From positions 48,336 through 112,335 of the forward strand of contig NZ_NFJH01000009.1 of the NCBI RefSeq assembly GCF_002159765.1: 64,000 bases of DNA, written 5' to 3'. Origin of the DNA: Collinsella sp. An268 (GTDB taxonomy: Bacteria > Actinomycetota > Coriobacteriia > Coriobacteriales > Coriobacteriaceae). Positions 42,176 to 52,400 of the stretch are shown piece after piece (positions within the stretch are counted from its first letter, which is position 1; each line of letters opens with the position of its first letter). The position numbers were made by a program, and so were the translations under genes. The notes below the pieces were generated by a model. It did not search any database and was not told the origin of the DNA. It saw only the letters and a program-made list of their open reading frames with translations.

Positions 42176-43012
42176 ATGCAAAGCACTATTACTCGTCGTA
42201 CGCTTCTTACCGGCGCGGGCGCGCTCGCCGCGCTCGCGGGCCTGGGCCTTGCGGGCTGCAGCGGCCAAGACGCGGGCGCGGGGTCGACCGCTGCGAGCGG
42301 CGACCTGCTGGAGGCTATCCGGGACCGGGGCGAGATGACGTTTGCCACCGAGGGCACGTGGAGCCCGTGGACGTTCCATAACGAGGCCGACGAGCTCACC
42401 GGGTTCGACATCGAGGTGGCGCGCGCCGTCGCCGCCGAGCTCGGCGTCGAGGCGACGTTTGCCGAGGGCAAGTGGGACGGTCTGCTCGCCGGTCTCGACT
42501 CGGGGCGCTTCGACACCATGGCAAACGGCGTCAGCGTGACCCCGGAGCGCGAGGAGCAGTACGATTTTACCGAGCCCTACGCATACAACCGCATCGTCGT
42601 CATCACCATGGAGGACTCCGCCATCGATTCTCTGGAGGATCTCGACGGCATGCGCACCGCCAACACGCTCGGTTCGAGCTACGCCACGCTCGCGGAGAGC
42701 TATGGCGCCACCAACACGGGCGTCGACGACTTCAACCAGACCATCGAGCTCTTGGAACAGGGCCGTATCGACGCCACGCTCAACGACGAGGTCGTGTTCT
42801 ACGACTATATGAATGCGCACCCGGACGCACCGCTCAAGATTGCGGCGGAAAACGCCGAGCCCACGCACGTGGCGTTCCCGCTGCGCAAGGGGGAGGAGAC
42901 GGCGGCGCTTCGCGAGGCCATGAACGAGGCCATCGACACCCTGCGTGCCGACGGTACGCTCGCGAGCCTCTCCAACGAGTTCTTCGGTATCGATATCACG
43001 AGCGCTTCCTGA
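42176..43012 (+). CDS. Amino-acid ABC transporter substrate-binding lipoprotein
   Basis: A 278-residue family-3 solute-binding protein. The signal peptide (RRTLLTGAGALAALAGLGL) ends in lipobox LAGC, so it is lipid-anchored outside the membrane. The fold is evident in TFATEGTWSPWTF, LTGFDIEVARAVA, GKWDGLLAGLDSGRFD, DFTEPYAYNRI and GRIDATLNDEVV. The sequence resembles cystine-type binders (TcyA/FliY), consistent with the cysteine-rich first gene, but specificity is inferred. Confidence 0.92.
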   Translation: MQSTITRRTLLTGAGALAALAGLGLAGCSGQDAGAGSTAASGDLLEAIRDRGEMTFATEGTWSPWTFHNEADELTGFDIEVARAVAAELGVEATFAEGKWDGLLAGLDSGRFDTMANGVSVTPEREEQYDFTEPYAYNRIVVITMEDSAIDSLEDLDGMRTANTLGSSYATLAESYGATNTGVDDFNQTIELLEQGRIDATLNDEVVFYDYMNAHPDAPLKIAAENAEPTHVAFPLRKGEETAALREAMNEAIDTLRADGTLASLSNEFFGIDITSAS

Positions 43013-43090
43013 AGCGCGGAGCGGGCGTCGGCGCAGGCAGAAGAGGGTGACGGCGCCGAAGAGGGCGACAGAGCAGAAGAGGATGACGGC

Positions 43091-43444
43091 ATGGCGCAGA
43101 AGCTGACGGTGACGGTCAACGGCGTCGCCTTTGCGGCAACGCTCGAGGATACAGAGGCGGCGCAGGTCCTCGCAACCCGCCTCCCGATGACGGTCACGAT
43201 GGATGAGCTCAACGGCAACGAGAAGTACGTCTATCTGGACGAGAGCCTGCCAGCAGCGTCGGCGCGGCCGGGCACCATCCACGCGGGCGACATCATGCTC
43301 TTTGGCAGCGATTGCTTGGTGCTCTTCTACGAGACGTTTTCGAGCGGGTACCGCTACACCCCGATCGGCCGTCTCGACGATGCGTCTGGCTTGGCCGAGG
43401 CGTTGGGGTGCGGCTCGGCACAGGTCGTGTGGGAGCGCGCGTAG
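43091..43444 (+). CDS. Cyclophilin-like fold protein
   Basis: A 117-residue cyclophilin-like barrel protein. LTVTVNGVAFAATLEDTEAA, LPMTVTMDELNGNEKYVYLD, GDIMLFGSDCLVLFYETF and YTPIGRLDDASGLAEAL are typical of the small stand-alone bacterial family. It is related in layout to the protein at 36585. It lies 78 bp behind the ABC binding-protein gene on the same strand. A role as a flavin- or ligand-binding accessory is possible; none is proven. Confidence 0.82.
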   Translation: MAQKLTVTVNGVAFAATLEDTEAAQVLATRLPMTVTMDELNGNEKYVYLDESLPAASARPGTIHAGDIMLFGSDCLVLFYETFSSGYRYTPIGRLDDASGLAEALGCGSAQVVWERA

Positions 43445-43490
43445 CGGTGCGGCGACGTATCGGCCTGCGGGCGGGGCTGCTGCTGCCCGC

Positions 43491-44405
43491 TCAGCCGGCG
43501 TGGCGGCCGTGCGCACCGTGATGGCCCGCGCCCGCCGCAGCCGCTGAGGTACCGTCGCCCGTAGCGGAGGTGTCCGCTTCCGCGGCGGCCGACGCACCGG
43601 ACGCATCGGCGGCGTGCGCGGCGGTCGCCCTGCCGGAGGTGCCGTCCTCTCCCGCAGAGAGGTCCGCGCCGATGGCCTCCGCCCGGTCTAGCAGCTCGCG
43701 CATGGTCAGGCTAGACGCCTCCTCGGCGGAAAGGTCGTCTCCCGCCGCCACGAGTGCCCGCCACACGCGGTACTTGCCGAGCCCCATGCCGGCGGCCGCG
43801 GCCTCGTGATGCTCCTCTTCGCTTGCGTGCGCGCATTGCACGCCCCTCCCCGATCCGTGCTCGAGGCAGCGCCTGCCCACGGTTTCGAGTGCGGCGGCGC
43901 GCGCCTGGTCGTCGCACACGATGGTGAGCGCGACCACCGCGTCGTCGGTGCGGTAGCTGTCGAGGGCGCCATCGAGCGCATCGAGCGCCTCCTCGTACGT
44001 TTTGCCCACGAGGGCGGTCTCGGCAAGCACGGCCTCGCCGTCCTCGTTGTAGGCGCGGGCGCTCGCCACGCGGTCGAGGCGGTTGATGCCGAGCTCGAGC
44101 GAGGGGTTGATGTCGATCGCCACATATGCCGTCGGCTGCCATGCCCAGATAAAGCCGCCGATACCGAGCGTCGCAAGCACAAGGCACGCGGCGAGCGCGA
44201 GGGTGCGCCGCCGCACGCGCCTTCGCGCGGCGCGGCGCGGCGCCTTCTGAGAGGTAGCAGGTGCCGCCGGGCCTGCGGACGGCTGCTGCGCGCGCTCGGC
44301 CTCGATATGCGCGAGGGTGCGCGCGGTGAGGTCCGCGGGTGCGTGGACGGCGTCAAACGCCTCGCGCAGGTTATCCTCAACGCGACGGTCGCGCCCGTTT
44401 GTCAT
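43491..44405 (-). CDS. RsgI-like transmembrane anti-sigma factor
   Basis: A 304-residue protein. The cytoplasmic N-terminus (about 1-75) has a conserved NLREAFDAVHAPADLTARTLAHIE stretch split by polar residues. One transmembrane helix follows (about 86-108). The extracytoplasmic part opens with AYVAIDINPSLELGINRLDR, the RsgI-type domain II. The C-terminus is Ala/Ser/Thr-rich and ends in a His/Gly stretch. ATG 44405 overlaps the stop of the sigma gene (ATGA), so it is almost certainly that sigma factor's regulator. RsgI proteins release sigma on extracellular signals. Confidence 0.82.
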   Translation of the reverse strand: MTNGRDRRVEDNLREAFDAVHAPADLTARTLAHIEAERAQQPSAGPAAPATSQKAPRRAARRRVRRRTLALAACLVLATLGIGGFIWAWQPTAYVAIDINPSLELGINRLDRVASARAYNEDGEAVLAETALVGKTYEEALDALDGALDSYRTDDAVVALTIVCDDQARAAALETVGRRCLEHGSGRGVQCAHASEEEHHEAAAAGMGLGKYRVWRALVAAGDDLSAEEASSLTMRELLDRAEAIGADLSAGEDGTSGRATAAHAADASGASAAAEADTSATGDGTSAAAAGAGHHGAHGRHAG

Positions 44406-44890
44406 GTCAGGACCTCCCTCAGCTTCTTCTTGCCGCGCGATATCCACGAGTACACGGTGCCTTCGGGCATGCCGGTCATCTCGGCGATCTCGCGGGCGGA
44501 GTAACCTTCGTACAGTGCGAGGTAGAGCTGCGTCTTGGGTGGGTCGCCCAGCGCATTCAGAGCGTCGGTCACCTCGGCGAGGCGGTGCGCGGCCTCGTCA
44601 TCGGCAACGCCGAGGGCGCCCTCCCGCCCCGCCTCCACGAGCTCCTCAACCGAGGAGTTGCGCTGCCGGGCCGCCTTGAGGACGTCTTTGCACGCGTTGA
44701 TGGCGACGCGCAGCAGCCAGGCTTTGGTGTGGTTGCCGTCGTGAAAAGCCTTGTCGTGGAGGGCGTATTTGAGAAAGGTGTCCTGAAAGACGTCTTCGGC
44801 GTCAGAGGGAGGAAGGTAGAGGAGGCAGGCGCGCCACACGGCGTCGCCATAGCGATCGAGGACATGCTCTATGTCGCGCGCGGTGCGCAT
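44402..44890 (-). CDS. ECF-type RNA polymerase sigma factor
   Basis: A 162-residue sigma-70 family protein with region 2 (SDAEDVFQDTFLKYAL) and region 4 (PPKTQLYLALYEGYSAREIAEM then TGMPEGTVYSWISRGKKKLRE split over the HTH). No region 3 or N-terminal extension. ATG 44890 follows GGGGAAGGAG. It sits between a secreted-protein gene upstream and the coupled anti-sigma gene downstream. Confidence 0.93.
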   Translation of the reverse strand: MRTARDIEHVLDRYGDAVWRACLLYLPPSDAEDVFQDTFLKYALHDKAFHDGNHTKAWLLRVAINACKDVLKAARQRNSSVEELVEAGREGALGVADDEAAHRLAEVTDALNALGDPPKTQLYLALYEGYSAREIAEMTGMPEGTVYSWISRGKKKLREVLT

Positions 44891-44962
44891 GGCCGGCTCC
44901 TTCCCCCGCTTCCGTAATGCTGCTGCGTGCCGTCTCGCATGCGACGATGCCTGTCGCGGCAG

Positions 44963-45406
44963 CTACCCGCGGCACCACCCTCGACCGTGTCCGTTGCCGC
45001 AGCCCGCGCCCGTGTTCCCGCAGCCATGGGTGTGGCGGTGCCTGCAGCTTCCGTCAGCGTTATTGTTGCAGATTCCCGACCCCGCGGCGGAGAGGGCGGC
45101 GCAGTTGTCGCACGCCCCGTCGCCGTCTGCATCTTGGTAGCCCGGGCAGTCGCGGTTGTAGCATACCCCGTTGCCGTCGGCATCTCGATAGTTTGGACAG
45201 GCGGTTGTCCGTGCCGCCGCGGAGGTGGTCGCCCCGGTCGAGACGGCGGCCGCCGCGCGCGTTGCCGATGCGGTGCACGTGCGCGCCGCAGCGTTGGTGC
45301 ACCACGGAGCGGCTGCGGCCAGCTGCGGGGCGGTGACGGTGAGGCCGCCTATCACGAGCGCGGCGGCAGCTGCGATGGCGAGGCCTTTGCCGATGTTCTT
45401 GCGCAT
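44963..45406 (-). CDS. Secreted protein with DxDxDG calcium-loop-like motifs
   Basis: A 147-residue exported protein. It has a Sec signal peptide (MRKNIGKGLAIAAAAALVIG to AAAA), a threonine/alanine-rich linker with cysteines, then YRDADGNGVCYNRDCPGYQ and DADGDGACDNC, which match calcium-binding D-x-D-x-D-G loops of dockerin/thrombospondin-3 style. The C-terminal tail is His/Gly/Cys-rich. ATG 45406 is 8 nt after AAAGGA. It is co-oriented with the sigma/anti-sigma pair 72 bp downstream and is a likely member of their regulon. Confidence 0.75.
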   Translation of the reverse strand: MRKNIGKGLAIAAAAALVIGGLTVTAPQLAAAAPWCTNAAARTCTASATRAAAAVSTGATTSAAARTTACPNYRDADGNGVCYNRDCPGYQDADGDGACDNCAALSAAGSGICNNNADGSCRHRHTHGCGNTGAGCGNGHGRGWCRG

Positions 45407-45654
45407 GCCCATCATCCTTTCGGTCGTGGAAAGACCTCGGACGGTCTCCCTCTATCGATAACACGAGCGGCGGGCACCCATCCTTGCACGGGCGCGCATC
45501 TTTTTTGCGCGCGTTCCTTCCAACGTGGGCGCCTCGCCCCTTGTCCTCGCGGGTCCTTGACAAGGCCGGCGTCCAACCGCCGGGTGAAGCGCAGGCCCCT
45601 ATCAACGTTCTCCGTGCGGCTTTGCCGCCGCGCTCGTGGGCGGGTTCGCCGTCG

Positions 45655-45896
45655 TGTACATTACCGCGTACATTGCAAGCCCTTTTGCCGGGGCACCTGT
45701 ACATAATTCCGCGCAATGAACCCGGATGTGCGCTGCGGGGGCCGAAACCGGCGGACGGGTACATTGCGACGAGAATTGTACGCCTCGCTACCTGCGGTTT
45801 TGCCGACCGTACATTCGCGCGCACATTGCCGGGTTCTTTGTCGCGAGAAATGTCCCGCGGCCCGGGCAAAACGCGCGGCAATGTACGCGCCAATGT
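45655..45896. repeat. Array of paired ACATT motifs
   Basis: Three modules of consensus ACATTnnCGCGyACATTGC, each with two ACATT half-sites exactly 12 bp apart, occur at 45658-45676 (+), 45811-45829 (+) and 45878-45896 (-). Two degenerate relatives lie near 45700 and 45761. The array fills the otherwise empty 45410-45924 region between the secreted-protein gene and the phnX remnant. It may be a protein-binding array, a dispersed repeat or relic DNA. The part from 45410 to 45650 shows nothing else. Confidence 0.6.
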
Positions 45897-45924
45897 GCTA
45901 TGCAGGGGTTAAGACGACCGGAGC

Positions 45925-46544
45925 GTGCAGTTATTGACTTGGAGCGTGCTTCAAATTGCCGCCGCGTGGGAGCGCGTGCACGGCGCCGCCCCCACCGAGG
46001 ATGACGTTCAGGAGCTCTACGGTCCCTACGAGGAGCGCCTGCTCTCCATTCTCGACCGGTTCGCCGACCCCAGGCCCCACGTGCTCGATGCCGTGGCCGA
46101 GCTCCGCGCCGCCGGTGTCAAAATCGGCTCCACCACGGGCTACAACGACAAGATGATGGCCATCGTCGAGCCCAAGGCCGCCGAGGCGGGCTACGCGCCC
46201 GACTTCTCCATCACCCCGGACGCCGTCGGTGGCAAGGGACGCCCCTTCCCGTACATGATGTTCCGCAACATGGAAGCGCTCGGCGTCTCGGATGTGCGCT
46301 GCGTCATCAAGGTCGGCGATACCGTATCCGATATTCGCGAGGGCAAGGCCGCGGGCGTCATCTCCGTCGGTGTGATCGAGGGCAGCTCCGAGATGGCACT
46401 CTCTGAGGCCGAGTACGCCGCGCTCGACCAGACGCAGCGCGAGGGGCCTGCGCACGGGTGGCCGGCGTCTTCCGTGCGGCCGGCGCCGATGCGGTCATTC
46501 GTACCATGGCGGAGCTGCCTGCGCTTGCCCGCCAAGTTGCCTAG
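45925..46544 (+). pseudogene. phnX: phnX remnant (phosphonoacetaldehyde hydrolase)
   Basis: The central and C-terminal parts of PhnX are clear: AAWERVHGAAPTEDDVQELY, VKIGSTTGYNDKMM, GGKGRPFPYMMFRNMEALGV and KVGDTVSDIREGKAAGV. The N-terminal ~75-90 residues, with the nucleophile Asp and Schiff-base Lys, are missing. Near 46441 the frame breaks: after DQTQRE the expected ACARVAGVFRAAGADAVIRT continues in another frame to a TAG at 46542. So it is both truncated and frameshifted and cannot be active. No other phosphonate genes are nearby. Confidence 0.85.
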
Positions 46545-46607
46545 GGCGTTGACTTTTCGGCCCGCCTTAGCTGCAACCACATCGGCCTGTCTGAACGTAA
46601 GGCCCCC

Positions 46608-46640
46608 GGCGCGCCCGCGACGCTCATGCGCGGGCGCGCC
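46608..46640. terminator. Strong GC hairpin
   Basis: A perfect 12-bp stem (46608-46619 with 46629-46640) has a 9-base loop, with little T tract (TTG). It follows the phnX remnant. A run of eight G lies at 46653-46660 just after it. Confidence 0.5.
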
Positions 46641-46704
46641 TTGACGTAAGATGGGGGGGGCGGGCGGTGCGCGCCGGTAGGGCGCGGCGGGGAGGAGTGC
46701 GCTG

Positions 46705-46980
46705 ATGGAGCTGGTGGCGCTGGTGGCAATCATCGGGTTTTGCCTGGTGTTTCTGGCGATTGCCTGCGTGCTTTTCCCGCGGGCGCGCACGTGGGGCATC
46801 GTGGCGCTGTGCGCGCTGGTGCTCATCGCGGGCGGTCTCTACCTGGTGTTTGTACACGAGACACCGCTCGCACGCTGGGAGCGCATCAACGCTGAGGAGA
46901 TCGAGCAGCGCGACCGCGAGCTCGAAGAGAACATCTTTGCGCGTCAAAGTGCTGGCGGCCAGTCCTCAACGAGCGACTAG
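46705..46980 (+). CDS. Small two-helix membrane protein
   Basis: A 91-residue protein of unknown function. It has two transmembrane helices (about 3-21 and 29-49), a short VHETPLARW stretch and a charged cytoplasmic helix (RINAEEIEQRDRELEENIF). ATG 46705 follows GGGGAGGAG. It ends 4 bp before the clpB repeat region, so the repeats lie in a true intergenic space. Confidence 0.65.
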   Translation: MELVALVAIIGFCLVFLAIACVLFPRARTWGIVALCALVLIAGGLYLVFVHETPLARWERINAEEIEQRDRELEENIFARQSAGGQSSTSD

Positions 46981-46984
46981 TTCG

Positions 46985-47050
46985 TATATAGCGACTCAGA
47001 AAATCTTATATAGAGACACTTAGATTTGTGTATAGAACGGTGTCTCGCCG
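46985..47050. promoter_or_regulatory. Three 22-bp-spaced direct repeats upstream of clpB
   Basis: TATATAGCGAC (46985), TATATAGAGAC (47007) and TGTATAGAACG (47029) start exactly 22 bp apart, two helical turns, in an AT-rich island. They lie 115-180 bp upstream of clpB. They match neither the HspR/HAIR nor the CtsR consensus. They are probably binding sites for a stress regulator, possibly overlapping the -10 elements (TATATA). Confidence 0.6.
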
Positions 47051-47165
47051 GTAACAATACCTCTCGAACAGACGAATGCCGCCCGCAGGCGGCAGGCTGC
47101 TGCGCGCGGCGCGCAGAACACGCGGCGCCTCGCATGTGGCAGCGCACCCAAGAGAGGTGATTCTT

Positions 47166-49793
<2,628 letters not shown>

Positions 49794-49843
49794 AGATCCC
49801 GAGAGGCGTCTTACACGTCGAGGGTGCGACCGCTAAACAAGTG

Positions 49844-49880
49844 CAGCCGGGTACGGATTTTGGCCGTACCCGGCTGTTTT
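49844..49880 (+). terminator. Intrinsic terminator of clpB
   Basis: A 13-bp stem CAGCCGGGTACGG with its complement, 7-base loop, then TTTT (49877-49880). Confidence 0.9.
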
Positions 49881-49934
49881 GTGCTGGTTGGATTCGCTAC
49901 AATACACCCTCAACACACCTAGGAAAGGATTGGC

Positions 49935-50591
49935 ATGGCGCTACCCGAGGCAGTGATCTTTGACATGGATGGCACGCTCGTCGACACCGAGCGTGTGAGC
50001 CAGACCGCGTGGCGCCGTGCGGCGGCGGACTTTGACCTCAACGTGCCGGAGCGCATCTGGCATGCTTTTGTGGGCTGCTCGTTGCCCAACGCCCGCGCGA
50101 TGATCAACGCCGAGTTTGGCGACCCGGCGCTCACCGACCGCCTCTTTGCCCATCAGCGCGAGCTGTTTTTCCAGATCGAAGACGAGGCACTCGAGCCCTG
50201 CGCCGGTGCGCTGGAGGCGCTCGCGGCTCTCTCCGAGGCGAACATGACCCTTGCCCTTGCCACCTCGACGGCGCGCGAGCACGCGTTTCCCACCCTCGAC
50301 CGCTTTGGTATGGTGCCTTTTTTTACGAGCATGACCTTTGGGGACGAGATTGAGCGCGCTAAGCCCGAGCCCGATATCTACCTCAAGGCGGCCTCGCGCC
50401 TTTCGCTCGACCCCGCTGCCTGTGCCGCGGTGGAGGACTCCGTCAACGGCGCCCGTGCCGCCGTGGCTGCTGGCATGCGCACCTATCTCGTGCCTGAGTG
50501 GGCGGCGCCTACGCCCGAGCTCACAGCCCAGTGCGCCGCGGTGCTCGGCAGCCTACACGAGCTGCCGGCGCTTGTTCTTGCAGAAAGGTAG
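49935..50591 (+). CDS. HAD phosphatase (beta-phosphoglucomutase-like)
   Basis: A 218-residue HAD-IA hydrolase: motif I FDMDGTLVDTE, motif II LALATSTARE, motif III Lys in RAKPEPDIY and motif IV VEDSVNGARAA. The four-helix cap follows motif I. Sugar phosphatase or mutase activity is typical; the substrate is not determinable. AAAGGA precedes the ATG. It is followed 4 bp later by a zinc-ribbon membrane protein. Confidence 0.92.
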   Translation: MALPEAVIFDMDGTLVDTERVSQTAWRRAAADFDLNVPERIWHAFVGCSLPNARAMINAEFGDPALTDRLFAHQRELFFQIEDEALEPCAGALEALAALSEANMTLALATSTAREHAFPTLDRFGMVPFFTSMTFGDEIERAKPEPDIYLKAASRLSLDPAACAAVEDSVNGARAAVAAGMRTYLVPEWAAPTPELTAQCAAVLGSLHELPALVLAER

Positions 50592-50595
50592 GGCC

Positions 50596-51063
50596 ATGAG
50601 CGCGTCGGTCATCGTCCTTATCGTTATGGGTGTTACCCTTTTTAGCTGGATTATCGCCTGTGCCGTGCACTTCGTGCGCAGCGGCCGTGTCCTTTTGCGC
50701 ACGAGCGGCCTTACGGCACACCTTACCTGCGAGTCCTGCAGTGCGACGTTTGACCTTCCTGCTGGCGAACTTGCCGATACATGGTTCTCCAAGTCGGCGA
50801 GCGTGACGCGCACGCGCCGCGAGGGGGCCGCGCTGGTAGACGAGCCCACCTATCGTTCCTTTGCCAAGAAGGTTACCTGCCCGCAGTGCGGAAAGCGCGC
50901 TTGGGCGCAGGTCCAAAACGTCAACGAGATTAATTCCTCTCTGCGCGGGGCATACCTCGTGTCTGGCCTCAAGCACATTGGCCTTATGGTGGCGGGCGGC
51001 TTCATCGTTCTGTTTGCAACGCAGCTTGTCCTCACGATTCTGCGCGCGCTCGGCCTACAATAG
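50596..51063 (+). CDS. Membrane protein with zinc ribbon
   Basis: A 155-residue protein of unknown function: an N-terminal helix (3-25), CESCSATFDLP (about 46-56) and VTCPQCGKRAW (about 95-105) forming a CxxC-CxxC zinc ribbon, and a C-terminal helix (128-150). The topology places the ribbon on one side between two membrane helices. It is in an operon with the HAD gene upstream (4-bp gap) and the esterase 32 bp downstream. Confidence 0.7.
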   Translation: MSASVIVLIVMGVTLFSWIIACAVHFVRSGRVLLRTSGLTAHLTCESCSATFDLPAGELADTWFSKSASVTRTRREGAALVDEPTYRSFAKKVTCPQCGKRAWAQVQNVNEINSSLRGAYLVSGLKHIGLMVAGGFIVLFATQLVLTILRALGLQ

Positions 51064-51095
51064 GGGCGTCAACCACCTCGATGTGAGGAGCGCTC

Positions 51096-51899
51096 ATGAG
51101 AACGGTGTGCAACTTCTACTCGTATGTGCTGAACCGCGCGGTCGATATCTCGGTCGTGGTGCCGTCGGTCACCTGCCCGGAGTCGCTTGGGCTGGCGGGC
51201 ATCACGCCTACGCACGAGCTTCCTGCCAAGTTTCCCGTGCTGTACCTGCTCCACGGCTTTGGTAACAACCATGCGCAGTGGCTCGGGTACTCCAACGTCG
51301 AGATGTACGCTGAGGAGCAGCGCATCGCCGTGGTGACTATGTCCGCCGAGAACAAGGCTTATGCAGATTCGGGCGCGGACGATTTCATGCGTTTTGTGGA
51401 CGAGGAGCTGCCCGAGTTTGTCTGCAACTACTTCCCCGTCTCCGACAAGCCGGAGGAGTCCTATATCGCAGGGCTTTCCATGGGCGGCTTTGGGGCGCTT
51501 CTGCACGGCATCACGCACCCCGAGCGCTATCGCGCCATCGGTTCGTTCTCGGGCGGCGTGGGCATCAACCCGGTAACGTTTGTAAAGGACCCCATGGGTT
51601 CCACAGGTGAGGAGGCGCCGCTGCCGCACGAGTACGACCTCACCGCGCTTGCGGATGACGCCGCCGCGGCCGGTCGCACGTTGCCGCCCCTCTACATCGC
51701 GTGCGGTACCGAGGACTTCCTCTACCAGGCAAACGTTGACTTCCGCGACCACCTGGTGGAGCTCGGTGCGGACGTGACGTGGGATGAGGTCGCCGGCTTT
51801 GGGCACGAGTGGCGCTTCTGGGACATGCAGGTGGAGAAGTTCCTCGACTGGATCCCGCGCGATGACGTGTACGCAGCGATGGGCAAGCGCTCGGTGTAG
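51096..51899 (+). CDS. Esterase-D/tributyrin-esterase-like hydrolase
   Basis: A 267-residue alpha/beta hydrolase. It has LYLLHGFGNNHAQW (oxyanion region), nucleophile Ser in GLSMGGFGAL, the Asp region ACGTEDFLYQ and His in GHEWRFWD. It is close to EstA/S-formylglutathione-hydrolase-like acyl esterases that cleave short acyl groups. No signal peptide. ATG 51096 follows GAGGAG. Confidence 0.92.
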   Translation: MRTVCNFYSYVLNRAVDISVVVPSVTCPESLGLAGITPTHELPAKFPVLYLLHGFGNNHAQWLGYSNVEMYAEEQRIAVVTMSAENKAYADSGADDFMRFVDEELPEFVCNYFPVSDKPEESYIAGLSMGGFGALLHGITHPERYRAIGSFSGGVGINPVTFVKDPMGSTGEEAPLPHEYDLTALADDAAAAGRTLPPLYIACGTEDFLYQANVDFRDHLVELGADVTWDEVAGFGHEWRFWDMQVEKFLDWIPRDDVYAAMGKRSV

Positions 51900-51910
51900 G
51901 GGTGGGGTAT

Positions 51911-52102
51911 ATGACACCGATGCCTAGCGCGCAGAACGGAACGTTGGCGGAGCAGCATCCCCAGAAGACGCTGCCCAAGCACGAGGGCTCACCGCGCGAC
52001 CCGTTCATTCGGGCGGAGAACGAGGACGACGACGGCTACGATCCCTATTCGGACCGTCGGCCCGAGCCGGAGCCGCTCTTCGAGCGCGATCCATGGGGCT
52101 GA
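51911..52102 (+). CDS. Small acidic hypothetical protein
   Basis: A 63-residue hydrophilic, probably disordered protein rich in Asp, Glu and Pro (ENEDDDGYDPYSDRRPEPEP), starting 11 bp after the esterase stop. ATG 51911 has GGGGTGGGG upstream. No family recognised. Confidence 0.5.
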   Translation: MTPMPSAQNGTLAEQHPQKTLPKHEGSPRDPFIRAENEDDDGYDPYSDRRPEPEPLFERDPWG

Positions 52103-52139
52103 TTCCTGGTATTTGGATTCTTAGGCGGCGTTTTTTCGA

Positions 52140-52272
52140 GTATTCAATAATCTCTGCAGCCGTTCGAAAGTATAACTTCAGGGCGGAAAGGTTCCAGCGC
52201 AGGTCACAGGGCCTGTGGGAATGTGATGTATACGTCTCTACTCCGCCGGCGCCGTGTAGATTATTGAAATAC
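52140..52272. repeat. 133-bp inverted-repeat-bounded intergenic segment
   Basis: GTATTCAATAATCT (52140-52153) and the reverse complement of GTATTTCAATAATCT (52258-52272) bound a non-coding segment that is lower in GC than its surroundings. The ends differ from the 151-bp elements. It could be another miniature element or a folded RNA; only one copy is seen. Confidence 0.45.
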
Positions 52273-52287
52273 CTGACTTTTTGATTG

Positions 52288-52326
52288 ATCGCCCGCGCCG
52301 CTGGAAAGGACAGCGATGCGGGCGAT
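52288..52326. terminator. Hairpin downstream of the DUF5692 gene
   Basis: ATCGCCCGC..CGCTG pairs with CAGCG..GCGGGCGAT (52288-52326) around a 7-base loop. It is located 75 bp after the stop of the minus-strand DUF5692 gene. There is no strong T run on either side. Confidence 0.5.
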
Positions 52327-52400
52327 TTATCAACGTGCCTTTGGACTGTAGTTTATCCAGCGGATTTAGGGGCGGGTAAGCCGGCCGATGCGCACCATAG

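Noticed and set aside
46653..46660. G8 run as a phase-variable tract
   Set aside because: It lies in intergenic DNA before the ribosome site of the small membrane gene and shifts no frame; promoter spacing effects cannot be argued from one sequence.
46985..47050. HAIR (HspR) or CtsR operator for clpB
   Set aside because: No CTTGAGT/ACTCAAG dyad and no GGTCAAA heptads are present.
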